In this document: piece by piece, positions 1 to 10,531 of the stretch
How positions within the stretch are numbered: the stretch's first letter is position 1
Layout of the letters: each line of letters begins with the position of its first letter
Origin: Apteryx mantelli
Lineage: Eukaryota > Chordata > Aves > Apterygiformes > Apterygidae
NCBI RefSeq assembly: GCF_036417845.1
Contig: NC_089981.1
Location: 78,905,268 to 78,969,267 of the forward strand
Direction of reading: 5' to 3'
DNA: 64,000 bases
Notes under the pieces: model-generated
What the model was told of the DNA's origin: nothing
The model's input: the letters and a program-made list of their open reading frames with translations, nothing else
Database searches by the model: none
Translations under genes and position numbers: made by a program

Positions 1-782
1 CATTCCAGTTTTCTTTGGTTGCAAAACAAGTGGGATGGGAAATGACAAATGTGCGAACTTTCCTTTAAAGAAATATAGAGTGCCTCCTGCACCAATGTAT
101 TATAAACATAGCAGTCACATTCTTATAGTTAGGTAGTTAATTAAAAGAATATAGGGGATGTTAAATTGCTCCCCACAATGGAATCCCTTACTGGGTAGAT
201 TTCTGGTCAGCACTGTGTGTTGATGAACGAGGGTACTGTTGTTCATCAGCCTGTTCTGTGAGTCATGAGAGTTTTCAAATATATGGTCATGGTGTACTTC
301 GTGGCCCTTCAGCACGTAATAAGAGGTGTAACGCTGTGTAGGCAGTCCACTTCACTTTCACAGCTAATTTATATACCTCATTTGTTCCCAGCTTTCTCCT
401 AGGGTTTATTGAGGCATGTTTCAGTTCCTGTTTACAGTTACATTAGTTTCAATACCTAGGTCTTGATATTTCAGCTTTCATTAAAACATAATTATTATTT
501 TAAATATTAAGGCATTGTTTTATGCTAGAATATACATAAAATTCAAAATCTAAAATACCGCTTATGGCATGTTCCAACAATTTCCCAGAACTTAACCAGG
601 GCACTCTTTTTAACTGATATGACTGAGTGAAATGATGTATGTAACCAAAATACCTCTAACAGTCCAGGTGTTTTAGGTGATGCTGGTGTTTTAGGGGATC
701 CTGGTGGTACAGACCTCTTCCTAGAAAGAAATTATTAAAGCTGTACTTTCTGTGGACTGTTCCAATGCCCAGTTGACCATCA

Positions 783-795
783 AAGTCAAAGGTCA
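783..795 (+). promoter_or_regulatory. DR1-like nuclear receptor half-site pair
   Basis: AAGTCA, one spacer base, then AGGTCA: a direct repeat with 1-bp spacing, one mismatch from the HNF4/PPAR-RXR/COUP-TF consensus. A further AGGTCA half-site, preceded by TCAA, follows within 20 bp. It lies about 7 kb upstream of the KLC1 promoter. Function is inferred from the motif only, and such sites occur often by chance. Confidence 0.25.
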
Positions 796-1538
796 ATTTT
801 GCTATCAAAGGTCAGAATTGCTATCTTTAATTATTTTATTATCCTCTGAAGCAAAATTATAGCCTCAGAATACCTGTGATGACCTACATGCTGATGAGGT
901 AACTGCCTTTTCTTTAGCCAGTTTCTGCATAAATTACAACTTATCTAAATTGGGTCTAGCCTTTTTGGCCCAAGGAAAACTTTCAGAACAGGATCTGATG
1001 CAGCATCTGTCAGACTTGACAAATGAGTATCATCCTCTCACTGGCTCTTTTATACTGGTCTCTTAAATGCCTATACACAGATGTATGAGGAGTTCCTCTC
1101 TTCAGAAATAGAAATAAACAGCTACAAGGCTGATTTCTAAGGCCTCCTTTCACATCTTCTAATGTAAGGGGTATACTAAGCATGGATGAGATAAGTTACA
1201 CATGGACCCTGTGGAGGTACTGGGCAGAGTTACAGCACGTGAAAGTCAGTTTCCTGTGGTTGTCTAAATCATGCAGGGAGCATGGAATAGTGTACGACTG
1301 GGAAGGCACAGATTTAAAACCATTCTCTCTGTCCCTTCTCCTCTGGGACTCTGTGCTAGACCTTTTAGAAATTGCCCACATTTTGAGTTATTCAAGAATA
1401 TTTGTTCTCAGGTAACTGCAATAGGCAACCCCTTCGAAACAAAACACACAATCTATCCGGTTGGAGCCATGAATTATGCAATCATCTCACCAGTGTTTTA
1501 AGTCTAATATTTGATGGCAGTGATGCACATATCCTGGT

Positions 1539-1570
1539 TTCTTCTGTATCATTGTGAAGATACAGAAGAA
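1539..1570. repeat. Perfect 12-bp inverted repeat
   Basis: TTCTTCTGTATC and its exact reverse complement GATACAGAAGAA are separated by 8 bases. The stem is too short for a typical pre-miRNA. No flanking coding sequence or terminator context explains it. Confidence 0.6.
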
Positions 1571-4500
1571 GTGAAGAATGTCCACAAAACTTGTCTAGAT
1601 AGGGTAGCAAATCAAGGCGAGAGCTTCCTCTTCCCAGAAACTTGACCATCTTTTCTTTCTCTATGGGTGTTCTCTATTCCATCTAGGAAGAGGCTAAGAG
1701 AGAGAAATGTGTTATGATGCGGTTTGGATGATCTTTTATGGAGCATTCTGAGGGCATACTGCACACTACAAAGTGTGAATCTTGTGTTCCAAAGCATCAT
1801 AGTTTTGTATGACATTAAACAACTCAAAGTGTCACCAGCTGTACCTGACAAGTTGTCCAAAAGCTGTCTACAGACATTGATTTCAGACATCTGTAGGTTC
1901 CCAAGGCCTAGCTACTCCCAGGTAGATGTACTCTATGAAGCCAACATGCCTCTAATTCTTTTTAGTTTCTGTATCTCAGACCTGTCATACCTTCTGTTGA
2001 GGCTGTTCTGCAGCCTGTATATGCACCTTTTCATTTCAATTTTCACTGAACTCTGATGACTGTTTCACTGTGTGCCCGAGATTATAACATGAACACTCTA
2101 CATACTTGCTGTGGGAAGAGGGAGACACTAAGGAGGGAGAATTCATACCCAAGCCCCTGGGAATAAGGTCATTTCTCCTTATCCTGCACCTGCTCTATTT
2201 CCCAGGAGACAGGATGAGGAACAAAACACCCAGCACATGCAGTACTGTTTCCTATTGATTCTTAGAGACTCTGCCCTTCTCAGCCCCATGTAATGTGTAC
2301 CATCCATTTAGCCACAGGCATATACACAGAACACATTTTCTGTAGAGATATAATGGGCCATTGGCACAGAAGCTACAGAAACAGTTGTCACTCAGCAGAA
2401 ACATTTCCTTTTCCAAAGGGACAAACTGTATTACCACAAATTCCCCAATTCAGTGCAACTCAGTACTTATTTGGCTTGAATACCCTCTGAACCAAGGCAA
2501 ACTCCAATGATGGAAAGTGGATGTAAAATGAGCCTCCATAAGAACTGAGAAATTCTGTCTTCTCACTCTGGAAGAGTGAGACTTCTGAGCAGAAAGGGCA
2601 AGAAACCTGATTATTTTTCAATAGAGTTTGATGATTTAATAAAAAAAGACCAACTGAGGTGGTTATCTGCAGTGCCGTTTATACTTAGTTCCGTCTTGTC
2701 AGTACATGCAAATTTCTACTTGGACAAGGTCTCATACAGGCATCCTCTGGGGTTAGCATTGTTTGTGATTAGCATATGCATGAGCTTTAATAAAAAGCAG
2801 CATCTGAAAAGTCACATCTTCTTTCTTTTATAAAGGTACTAAGGCATCTTAGTGAGAATCAAGTGAATAAATCTTCTGTATCTCTGTGAGGAAGCACCTG
2901 TTACCTTCATGCTGAGACAAGATTATGTCTCAGTCTGCACCTCTGTCTAGTGTCAGTAGGAAAGAAGAATACTCTTACACTTTCAAAAATTTTCTTCTCA
3001 AAAAAAGAAAAATCTTATACCAGTCAATGAAATTATCCAAGTTTTACACTGATGTGGAAATTAAAATCCAGCATGGCATTTTTGAAAGACTAGGGGAAAA
3101 AGCAATTTTTGTAATGAAACTCTGGAGAATTTCATGAGAAAAGGCACCTAATGTAAAGCTTCCTTCCTCACACAGGAATCCCTACAATCACTACCAGTAT
3201 TATCAAAGTAAGAGCCTCACCTGATTTTATTGCAAGTAATCTGGCAGCAAAGCCTGATGAGTTAGCAAACCTCCACAGAAGAATGCTGACAAGCCATATA
3301 GGTAACAAACACCCGGTGTTCAAAGAAGAGGAAGGGAAGGGGAGAATATAAGTAGTAATAATGCAGACACTTTGAAGTACTGTATCATACAGTGAATGTT
3401 CTTACTCTAGTAGTAGCTAAGATTAACATGATAAGCCACCAATAGGGTGTTAATGTTGATTTCATCTAAAGGCTTTAAGACAATGTCTGCAATGGTTCAG
3501 TGACTGAAGTAAGTGGATATAAAAGTAAATGTAATCTCCTGTGACTCATATGCAATGATTCCTACTTGTCATAACCTTGAATGAGCAACTGAAACCCCAA
3601 GAGAGAATAAGCTCACTGAAAAGGGAGAGTATAGAGGAGGAAAGGAGGGGAGTACACAATAATACGTTTCCTGATGTATAAGCACTAAAAGTCATGCAGA
3701 ATGAATGCAGAGAAGAGATCCTCTCCAAGATAGGAAGGCGTTGGTAGGTAATTTAGTAAAAGTGGTATTGACTACAGAACATGGAAGCAGACAAGGAAGA
3801 AAACTTCTTCACCTTTGAATTAAATGAAAGGTATGGCAGAAGCAAAAAAAAAAGAACAGAAATTGCTGGTGGGGTGATGTACATATGAACAGGCGTGAGC
3901 AGTCCCTCAGAGGTGGGAACCTCTTCCTTGGATGCAAGGAGCAGAGATACAAGTCTAAGGGTTTGTAGTGGAGAGCTTCTGATGATAACTAAACTGCTGG
4001 AAATTCTGATGTTTAAAGTATCTTGGGAAATACTGGCAATGTCTGTAAATTCATATGACATAGAATATTATGGTTTGTCCAAGGGCACAATTCTCAAGAA
4101 ATCTGTGATCATTTAATATTTTGAACATCATAGTGGAAATTGGGACATAGAAATGTAGCTGTGTTGCTGAAATTGTCTAATATTTTTCTTTATGTTCACA
4201 TAGTAATATTGACATGCAAATTGTCTAAAAGTTTCTAGCATTCATCTGGTTACTTTAACTGAATTAGCTGAGGATTTTTCATCTGTTCTTATGATAGAAA
4301 TGTTTTAAAGCTAATTGAAAGTGTTTCCTAAGCCTTTCAGTGTCCTTTGGACTCTAATAATAGCACTGCAATGTAATAGCTATGAAATGAGGGGAATTTG
4401 GGGTAGCAAAATGTTAATGTCTACAGCAAGCATCCTACTCTGCTTAAAAAAGTAACAGAAATTAGCTAATGAAATGACCTGTTAGAATTTAATTACACTG

Positions 4501-7500
4501 CATGCTTTATTTGCTTGTTATTTAACTGTGGATAGAAAAGGGCAGGGAAAAGCACACTGGCTTTCATTTGTTACAGCTTTTTAGACATCCTTGTGGCTCT
4601 GAAAAAGGAGAATTCACTTGCATGCAAATGAAGCTTACTGACTTGGGGAGTAGGATCATGGGCAGTGTTTATTTTACTGAGTACTTTATGCTATGCCCAA
4701 CAGTAGGTTCCCTACAGTAAGTTCAGGCATCTGGAGTATAATAATGAATCATGTCAAAATACAGTCCTTTTACTCCAACGTGTCTGAACTCCATGATAAC
4801 AAGGTAGTTCTGTGCGCATTAGTTGTACATATGCAGAAAGGAGTTAGACGAAAACTGTCTGGAACTCTGTACTTGACACTTTTGACTCTTAAACACTGAT
4901 TTTTTGTTTGCTGTTTTCCATATGGGAAATTCTTTTATGAAATATAAACTAAAAGCTTATGCAACTGTCAAGTGATCATGATGAAAAAATAGACAGGTTG
5001 CTGAATCTGGCCTTTCAGTATTTATTATTGCCAGGATGCTTTCACATACCATTTTAGCAGTGGTTGAATTTATTCCAATTTAGTGCTTTATGATAGCCCA
5101 TATTTATAAAATGAAATCATGGATTTTATAGATTTAGGATTAGACTATAGGATTAGATTTAAAACACTTTTGTCCCTCCCTTTTAGGAGGGAAGATGCTC
5201 TAAATCTAAAATTAGTTTTTGGAATGACAATGGTAAAATAAAACACCCCATGCTTCTTAATTTAGGTGAACATCTATTTCTCTATAGAGGCTTCCTCTGA
5301 CTGTGGATGTCAGTCGAACAGAACTTGGAGTTTGCTGTGTGTATTTCTTACACTGTTGCACCTCAAAACGTAAGAGTTTTGTGCTGCATTAGCTTAACTG
5401 CTTGTTTTTTTCCTCCCACTGGGAATTACAAATCTTCTTTGGGGAGAGGAGGGAGATGGGTATATTGAGGAGAAAAAAGAATCTGGCAGTGTAAATAACA
5501 TGTTTTGAGGTTTTAATATCCACTGAGATGTCTGCAGAAAACCACAGTAACTTTGTTTGTGGCAGATAAAGACTATTCTAGAGACAGCATGTCTGGATCA
5601 CTTCATCCTAAAAGCAGGGCACACAACGTAACTAGTTCCCTAAGAGAAGATGGAAATGTGGGCAATAATACAGTTTTACTGCTGGAGGAACTTGGATAAT
5701 TCTTATGTAGATGGGACAGGAAAAACAAGATCCAGTTGAAGAGAAACTCCTATGATAGCTGCAGTCAGGCAGAAGCTTGAGGAAGAAGCACGTTCACCGG
5801 GTATCTTTTGCCTCTGCTCTTCTACTACATGCCATAAACAGAAGGGAGTAATACCACACTTTAGTTCATTGAACTAATCAACCTTTCTGCACCAGGGAGC
5901 TTATAGTGTATGCTACTTATGCAAGAAATCACAAGCATACTTCATTAGCCAGCATATTATGAATCAGGGTCATAACTGGAGTAGTTGCTTTGTTCAGAGA
6001 TGCTCAGAGTTCCCTGGGGTAAGCAACTAATTACAGGAAATCTTTTAAAGTAAATGTGTGATAGGAAGAAAGCAATGAATATTGTTTATTTAAAAGACAG
6101 GGGTGGTTCCTTTGAATCAGTCTCCTTGCATAATTATGTAATTAGGACATGTTCTATTTTTAATTAAATCTCTTGCATATTCATGAAAATGCTGAACTAG
6201 TGGACCCATGGGCATGATTCTTATTTTTAACATGTGGTTTGTATAAAGGAATGCCTTTCAATTCTTTTTTTCCCCTTTCACGTTACCATACAAACACATA
6301 TTTCATTATTATACATAGTTAGTCTGTCCTGTCCCCTGACTTTCCTGTCAAAACTACCCTATAATGATAAACCATTAACACAAAATTGTCAGAGGAATGT
6401 TGTTTTAAATGGAGATGAGAAACACAAAAAGCTGCTGCTCTGAAGTACTAGTATCACAATTGTTTTTGCTAGAAAGCTTGACCTCTGTAAGATGTGAATC
6501 AGCAGTATTCTGGAAGTATACTTCAGTTCCCTCAGCTTTTCAGATCAAACAGTAACTCTGTGCTTGCAGTCTGTAGACAATCCACTTTCTCCTAACTTTA
6601 TTTTGTTCCTCTTGGGCTTCTATGACTGTCTTTTCCTGTTCTACCTCTTTGAGTACAGCTTGAGCTTTGATTCCTTTTCTATCTTCCTGCTTCTTCTTAG
6701 TCTTGCTTTCTCACCTCATCCTTGTTCTTGCATCTACCATCTTGTAGATTTGTTCAGTGTTACATGTGAAGGCAAATACATGTAAGCAGAGCTTTCCTTG
6801 TATATTTTAGAGTATACCACTTAGATGACACATTTTGATTTAGCACTATACCTCCACCTGGTTCCATATGTTTATGATTCATACCTGTATCTCCTGTAGA
6901 AGTTACATATGTGGTACTCAGACTATAATGTACCATAATATTCTGTCTAGACTTTACTAACTCTTTCATAAAGTTGTCACTGTCACTGTTCTCTGATGAT
7001 CCCTAATGTACTTCTTATTGTTGTGTCATATTTGACTATATCTTTCATCCCAAACTCCATCTCCTTCCATCTTCCTTCATTTCTGGGATCAACTTCTACC
7101 CAGCAGAACTAAAGCAACATGAAGAAAACATCATGATCAGTCTCTCCTCTTTAGAGGGAGTGAAATGGGAAGCTGCAAGGAAATAGTTCTTGTGGCAAGT
7201 GTCAGAGTTATGATGAAACCCTGCAGATCCGTTAACGTGCACTTGTTCCAGAGGTGCTTGAGAAGGGAACACGGGCTTTGCCCGTCCTATTGTCAGCCTT
7301 TTCCCGAAACAACATTCCTAAACCTCTTCCCAGGGCACATGAAACCATAAGCATGGGAAACGCTGGCAGTGGTACCTTTCCTGGGGACAACACCAAGCCC
7401 GTGGCACGTGAGCGCTGCGCTCAGGAAATGCCGGGTTCCGCTCGCCACAGCAGCACCTTTCACGCACACGAGGCGGCCGAGCACGGCCTAAGCCGTGACA

Positions 7501-7738
7501 CAGGCTCAGGAGCGGCAGCGAGGGGCCTCGCACCTGAACCCTGGAAGGCCTTGCCTCAGCAGCTTCCCGGCGCGGCTGCCGAGGAGCGCCGGGGCCGGGG
7601 GCGGCCGCTCGCCTCGCGCTCGCCTCGCGGGCGGCCGTTACCCGCCACGGTGCGGGGGGGGCGGATGACATCATAGACCGCGGGGGGGCTTCGAGAAAGA
7701 AGGGCGCGCGGGGGATTGTGGGAGAAGGAGTGGAGGCG

Positions 7739-7749
7739 CCGCCATGTTG
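7739..7749 (+). promoter_or_regulatory. YY1-type site at the probable transcription start
   Basis: CCGCCATGTTG fits the CCGCCATNTTG form of the YY1 consensus. In housekeeping promoters such sites often sit just downstream of the start of transcription, which would place the start close to 7730. The ATG inside the motif (7744-7746) is also the only ATG opening a long frame in exon 1, so whether it is transcribed depends on the exact start. Confidence 0.5.
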
Positions 7750-8136
7750 CGCGGGGCGGGGCGCCGGACTGCGGAGGCGGCGGGGCGGGCAGAGGGGCGG
7801 CGGCCGGGGCGGCAGCGGGGGCTGCGTGCAGCGGCTGCCTGCAGCTGTCAGCGCCCGCGCCTCGGGGGCTGGGCCCCTCGCCGACCTCCGCGGCCGCCGC
7901 GTCGGGCCTGTCAGCGCATCCAGAGGGGCCGCGGGGCCGACCCGCTTCCATTCCTCCCTCGCTTCTCTCTCTTTTCTTCCCCCCCTTCCGAAAAAAAAAC
8001 CCTTTTCCTTCCTCCCTTCCGCCCGCCCATCGCTGACATCCTCCTCCGGCCGCCTCCTCTCCGCCCCCGCGGGCTGCGCGGCCCCCGCCGCCTGTGCGAG
8101 CGCTGCGCACATCGCCCGAGCCTGCAGCACCGAGCG
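7744..8136 (+). other. Predicted upstream ORF in KLC1 5' UTR
   Basis: The ATG at 7744 sits in a GCCGCC context and its frame is open through the exon 1 donor, exactly 131 codons. Joined to exon 2 it adds two codons and stops at TGA 24927-24929, which overlaps the KLC1 ATG at 24922 in another frame. If the transcript starts upstream of 7744 this could repress KLC1 translation. The encoded peptide is Arg/Pro/Ala-rich, as expected from GC-rich non-coding DNA, so a functional peptide is unlikely. Confidence 0.4.
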
Positions 8137-8349
8137 GTGAGTGGGGGGCGCCGGCCGCGCCCCGGGCGGCCCCCGGCCTCTGACAGCGGGCCGCGGGGGC
8201 GAGGGGCTTCGGGGCTTTGGGGCTTTTTATCTGCGCCTTCCTGTCTGCCGTTACGCAAACAACAAAAGGCTGCGCTGGCCGGCTGGTCCCCTGCGGCTCC
8301 CGCTGACAGCCGGCCCCTTTCGTGTGCGGTGGGTTGGTTTTATCTTGGC

Positions 8350-8372
8350 GGGGGGGGGGAGGCGGGGGGAGG
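8350..8372 (+). other. G-rich runs, possible G-quadruplex
   Basis: A run of ten Gs is followed by GG, GGGGGG and GG separated by single bases, just inside intron 1 on the transcribed sense strand. A second run of eleven Gs is at 8538-8548. The sense-strand G-tracts could fold in nascent RNA or form an R-loop at the promoter-proximal pause. This is motif-level inference only. Confidence 0.4.
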
Positions 8373-9766
8373 ATGTTTTCCGTGTTTCGTCTAAAGCTCT
8401 GTTAGTTGTGATCACCCGTGGGCAGCGGAGGGGAGAAGGAGCCCCCCCGGCGGGGATGGCGCTTGCTTCGCTTTGTCCCCTTGCTGGCGTCCGTCCGCGC
8501 TGCAGCCCGGGCCGGGCGCCGCCCAGGGAGGGACCCCGGGGGGGGGGGAGAGGGGCGCCGCCTCGCCCGGCCGCCCGGCTGGCGGGGAGAGCCGCTCGCC
8601 TTTTTTACTTTATTTTGTGTCGTAAAGCTCGTCGCTGCCCCTTCTGAAATGGTGAAAGAGGAGTTCGGGAAGACAGCTTGGGTTTTGTAGTGACCGGATT
8701 TCTGTATTATAGGGCACCAACCCATGATACGGTCTGAGACGGTGCTCATACTTGAGCTTGGCCCAGGAGATATCCACGGTTCCAAAATAATGAAGAAAAA
8801 CATAAATTATGAACGTTTAATTCTAGTGAAATAACATTAATGCATAATTGACTTTATTGACGTCTGTCGTTTAGGCAGACATTAATTAGAAAGACTTCCA
8901 AAAATCTTTCTCTTTTTGGCTTTGTGTTTTTAATATTGTTAGGTAGCAAAATGTCTGATCTGTAAATCTGCGTAGCAGTTGTGTATAGTCACAAAAAAAG
9001 ACTTCTTGATTCTTTAACGAATGCTTCTAAGCATATTGGAGCATGTTTTAATGATCAAAGCAGCATCACCTAGATTAATGCTACTGACTGGCTTTCTGAA
9101 GGCTAGTAAATCAATTATGATGCTTTTTTTCCCTGTTAATCATTTCCTGTAGTGTTTATGATTTAATGTAACAATGATACTCAATTACTGAATATGGAAC
9201 CAGAATACAAGATGAGAAAGTAAAGTCAACTAGCAAAAGTGAAAGTTTGTTTTTATGATTTGCTTTGAACAGCAAAAAGGTGAGCAAATATCACTTGTGA
9301 TATAAAATACTTTCACAGTTGAACATAAAACTGTATTAAATAACTTTTACAATAAAATTTCAGAATTCTTGCTGTTGGCAGAAGGTGCAGTAACAATTAC
9401 TCTGGGAAGTAATTGTCTCTTTCTCTTCCCCTTTTGTATTTGCACTTCACTTAAATAGGAAACTTATGCCCAAAGCGAGTGCATTGGAAAGCTAAAAAGA
9501 CTTCAAGATTTAGACAGTTAAGCGTTTTAATTAAAAAAATCTTTTTGGATTCAGCATTGATTTTGAACTCTTTTGGAAAATAGCTTTATTTTAATTGATT
9601 ATAAATTCCAAAGCTTCAGTGAAACATGATAGAGGATAATATAACCCTAGGATTATAGCTATAACTGAAAGTAACACATTCAGCATTTACTGGCAGCAAT
9701 GAGAAAACTGAACCATTTGGTGATTCTGAGCACAAAGCCTTGTATTTTGTAAGCCAACTGAACAAC

Positions 9767-9785
9767 TTTTTTTTTTTTTTTTTTT
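9767..9785 (+). repeat. Poly(T) tract, 19 bp
   Basis: Uninterrupted T19 in intron 1. I saw no adjacent element body that would mark it as a retroposon tail. Confidence 0.8.
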
Positions 9786-10469
9786 GGTGAGCATATGGTT
9801 TAATAGAGAATTTCTATGAAATCATTAAAAATGTGGAAATCTCTAGCTGTTCTGTGTAGTTATGCTTTTTATATTGTGCAGAACCATGTGGGGAAATGCA
9901 GAGAACAGAAATTGTCAGTTCCTCAGAGTCACACAAGAATGCAGTATCACTTCTGCATCATGTTGCAGTTAAAGTTTGGCAACCTTTCTGTTTCCAAAGG
10001 ATGATGATGGAACTAAACAAATCCATTAATGAGAAATTCTAACAACAATTGAGTTTAAATTCCATTCATTTTCTCATAAAAGAAAAAGTGCAATCATATG
10101 TAATTAAAAAAGAAAATAAGAGAGTTATGTCTACCGCCCAAAACTGTGTTCAAATGGTCTCATTTACTGTTCATCAAATTACTGTGAGATGCTAAAAGTG
10201 GGCTATTCATGGAAAATGATTTAAAAAAAAAAAAAGTCTTTGACAAAAGTATACAACAGTAGACTATACTAAACTGCAAATGAAGTTTGCAGGAGTCCAG
10301 AACAGGATCTACTGAATGCTTTCTGACATACAAGAATCCAAAATAATTCTGTATAGACCCTTATGCGATATAAGAGCAGTTGCTGCTTGCTCTGCTTATG
10401 AGGAACTTTCTGTGATGATAACAGAAAACCCTCACTTGTGTGCAAATTTTATGCCCTATACCTATCTCT

Positions 10470-10531
10470 TTATATATCTATATATGTGTGTTTGTATGTG
10501 TATCTATATACATATGCATACATATATACAT
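10470..10531 (+). repeat. TATATG/TATACA low-complexity repeat
   Basis: Imperfect alternating pyrimidine-purine sequence with TATATA, TATGTG and CATATA blocks; partly self-complementary. A degenerate microsatellite in intron 1. Confidence 0.7.

Larger units (their letters stand above)
1..7539. other. 5' flanking / intergenic DNA, no gene recognised
   Basis: This AT-rich stretch has only short open frames with no recognisable protein family. In human the plus-strand gene upstream of KLC1 is COA8, but I could not match any COA8-like coding sequence here. Small items seen are a two-copy 18-bp direct repeat at 667-702, a DR1-like nuclear-receptor site at 783-795, a 12-bp inverted repeat at 1539-1570 and a stop-to-stop frame with splice-like ends at 3157-3351. 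I saw no interspersed repeat with certainty. Confidence 0.6.
7700..8136 (+). other. KLC1: KLC1 exon 1 (non-coding; 5' end approximate)
   Basis: A strong splice donor, GCG|GTGAGT, ends the exon at 8136. The next supported coding exon begins with the KLC1 start codon after an acceptor at 24920, so exon 1 is entirely 5' UTR. Its 5' limit is an estimate. The exon is very GC-rich with a pyrimidine-rich stretch near 7940-8030, so it may be structured. It carries one long upstream frame from the ATG at 7744. Confidence 0.7.
7540..8600 (+). promoter_or_regulatory. KLC1: KLC1 CpG-island promoter
   Basis: Base composition changes abruptly here from AT-rich flank to very GC- and CpG-rich DNA, then back after about 8.6 kb. 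Several GC-box (Sp1/KLF) cores of the GGGGCGGGG type lie around 7757-7800. A YY1-type site is at 7739-7749, and a TGACATCA element resembling CRE/AP-1 lies near 7667. No TATA box was seen, as is usual for a housekeeping promoter of this type. The island covers exon 1 and the start of intron 1. The transcription start is not visible from sequence; it probably lies near 7690-7745. Confidence 0.85.

Noticed and set aside
7318-8130. Long open frames on both strands in the CpG island (up to 270 codons on minus)
   Set aside because: They are Arg/Pro/Ala/Gly-rich, overlap each other in many frames and fit the stop-poor nature of CpG-rich DNA. No family resemblance. Only the single-ATG uORF is kept as a regulatory possibility.
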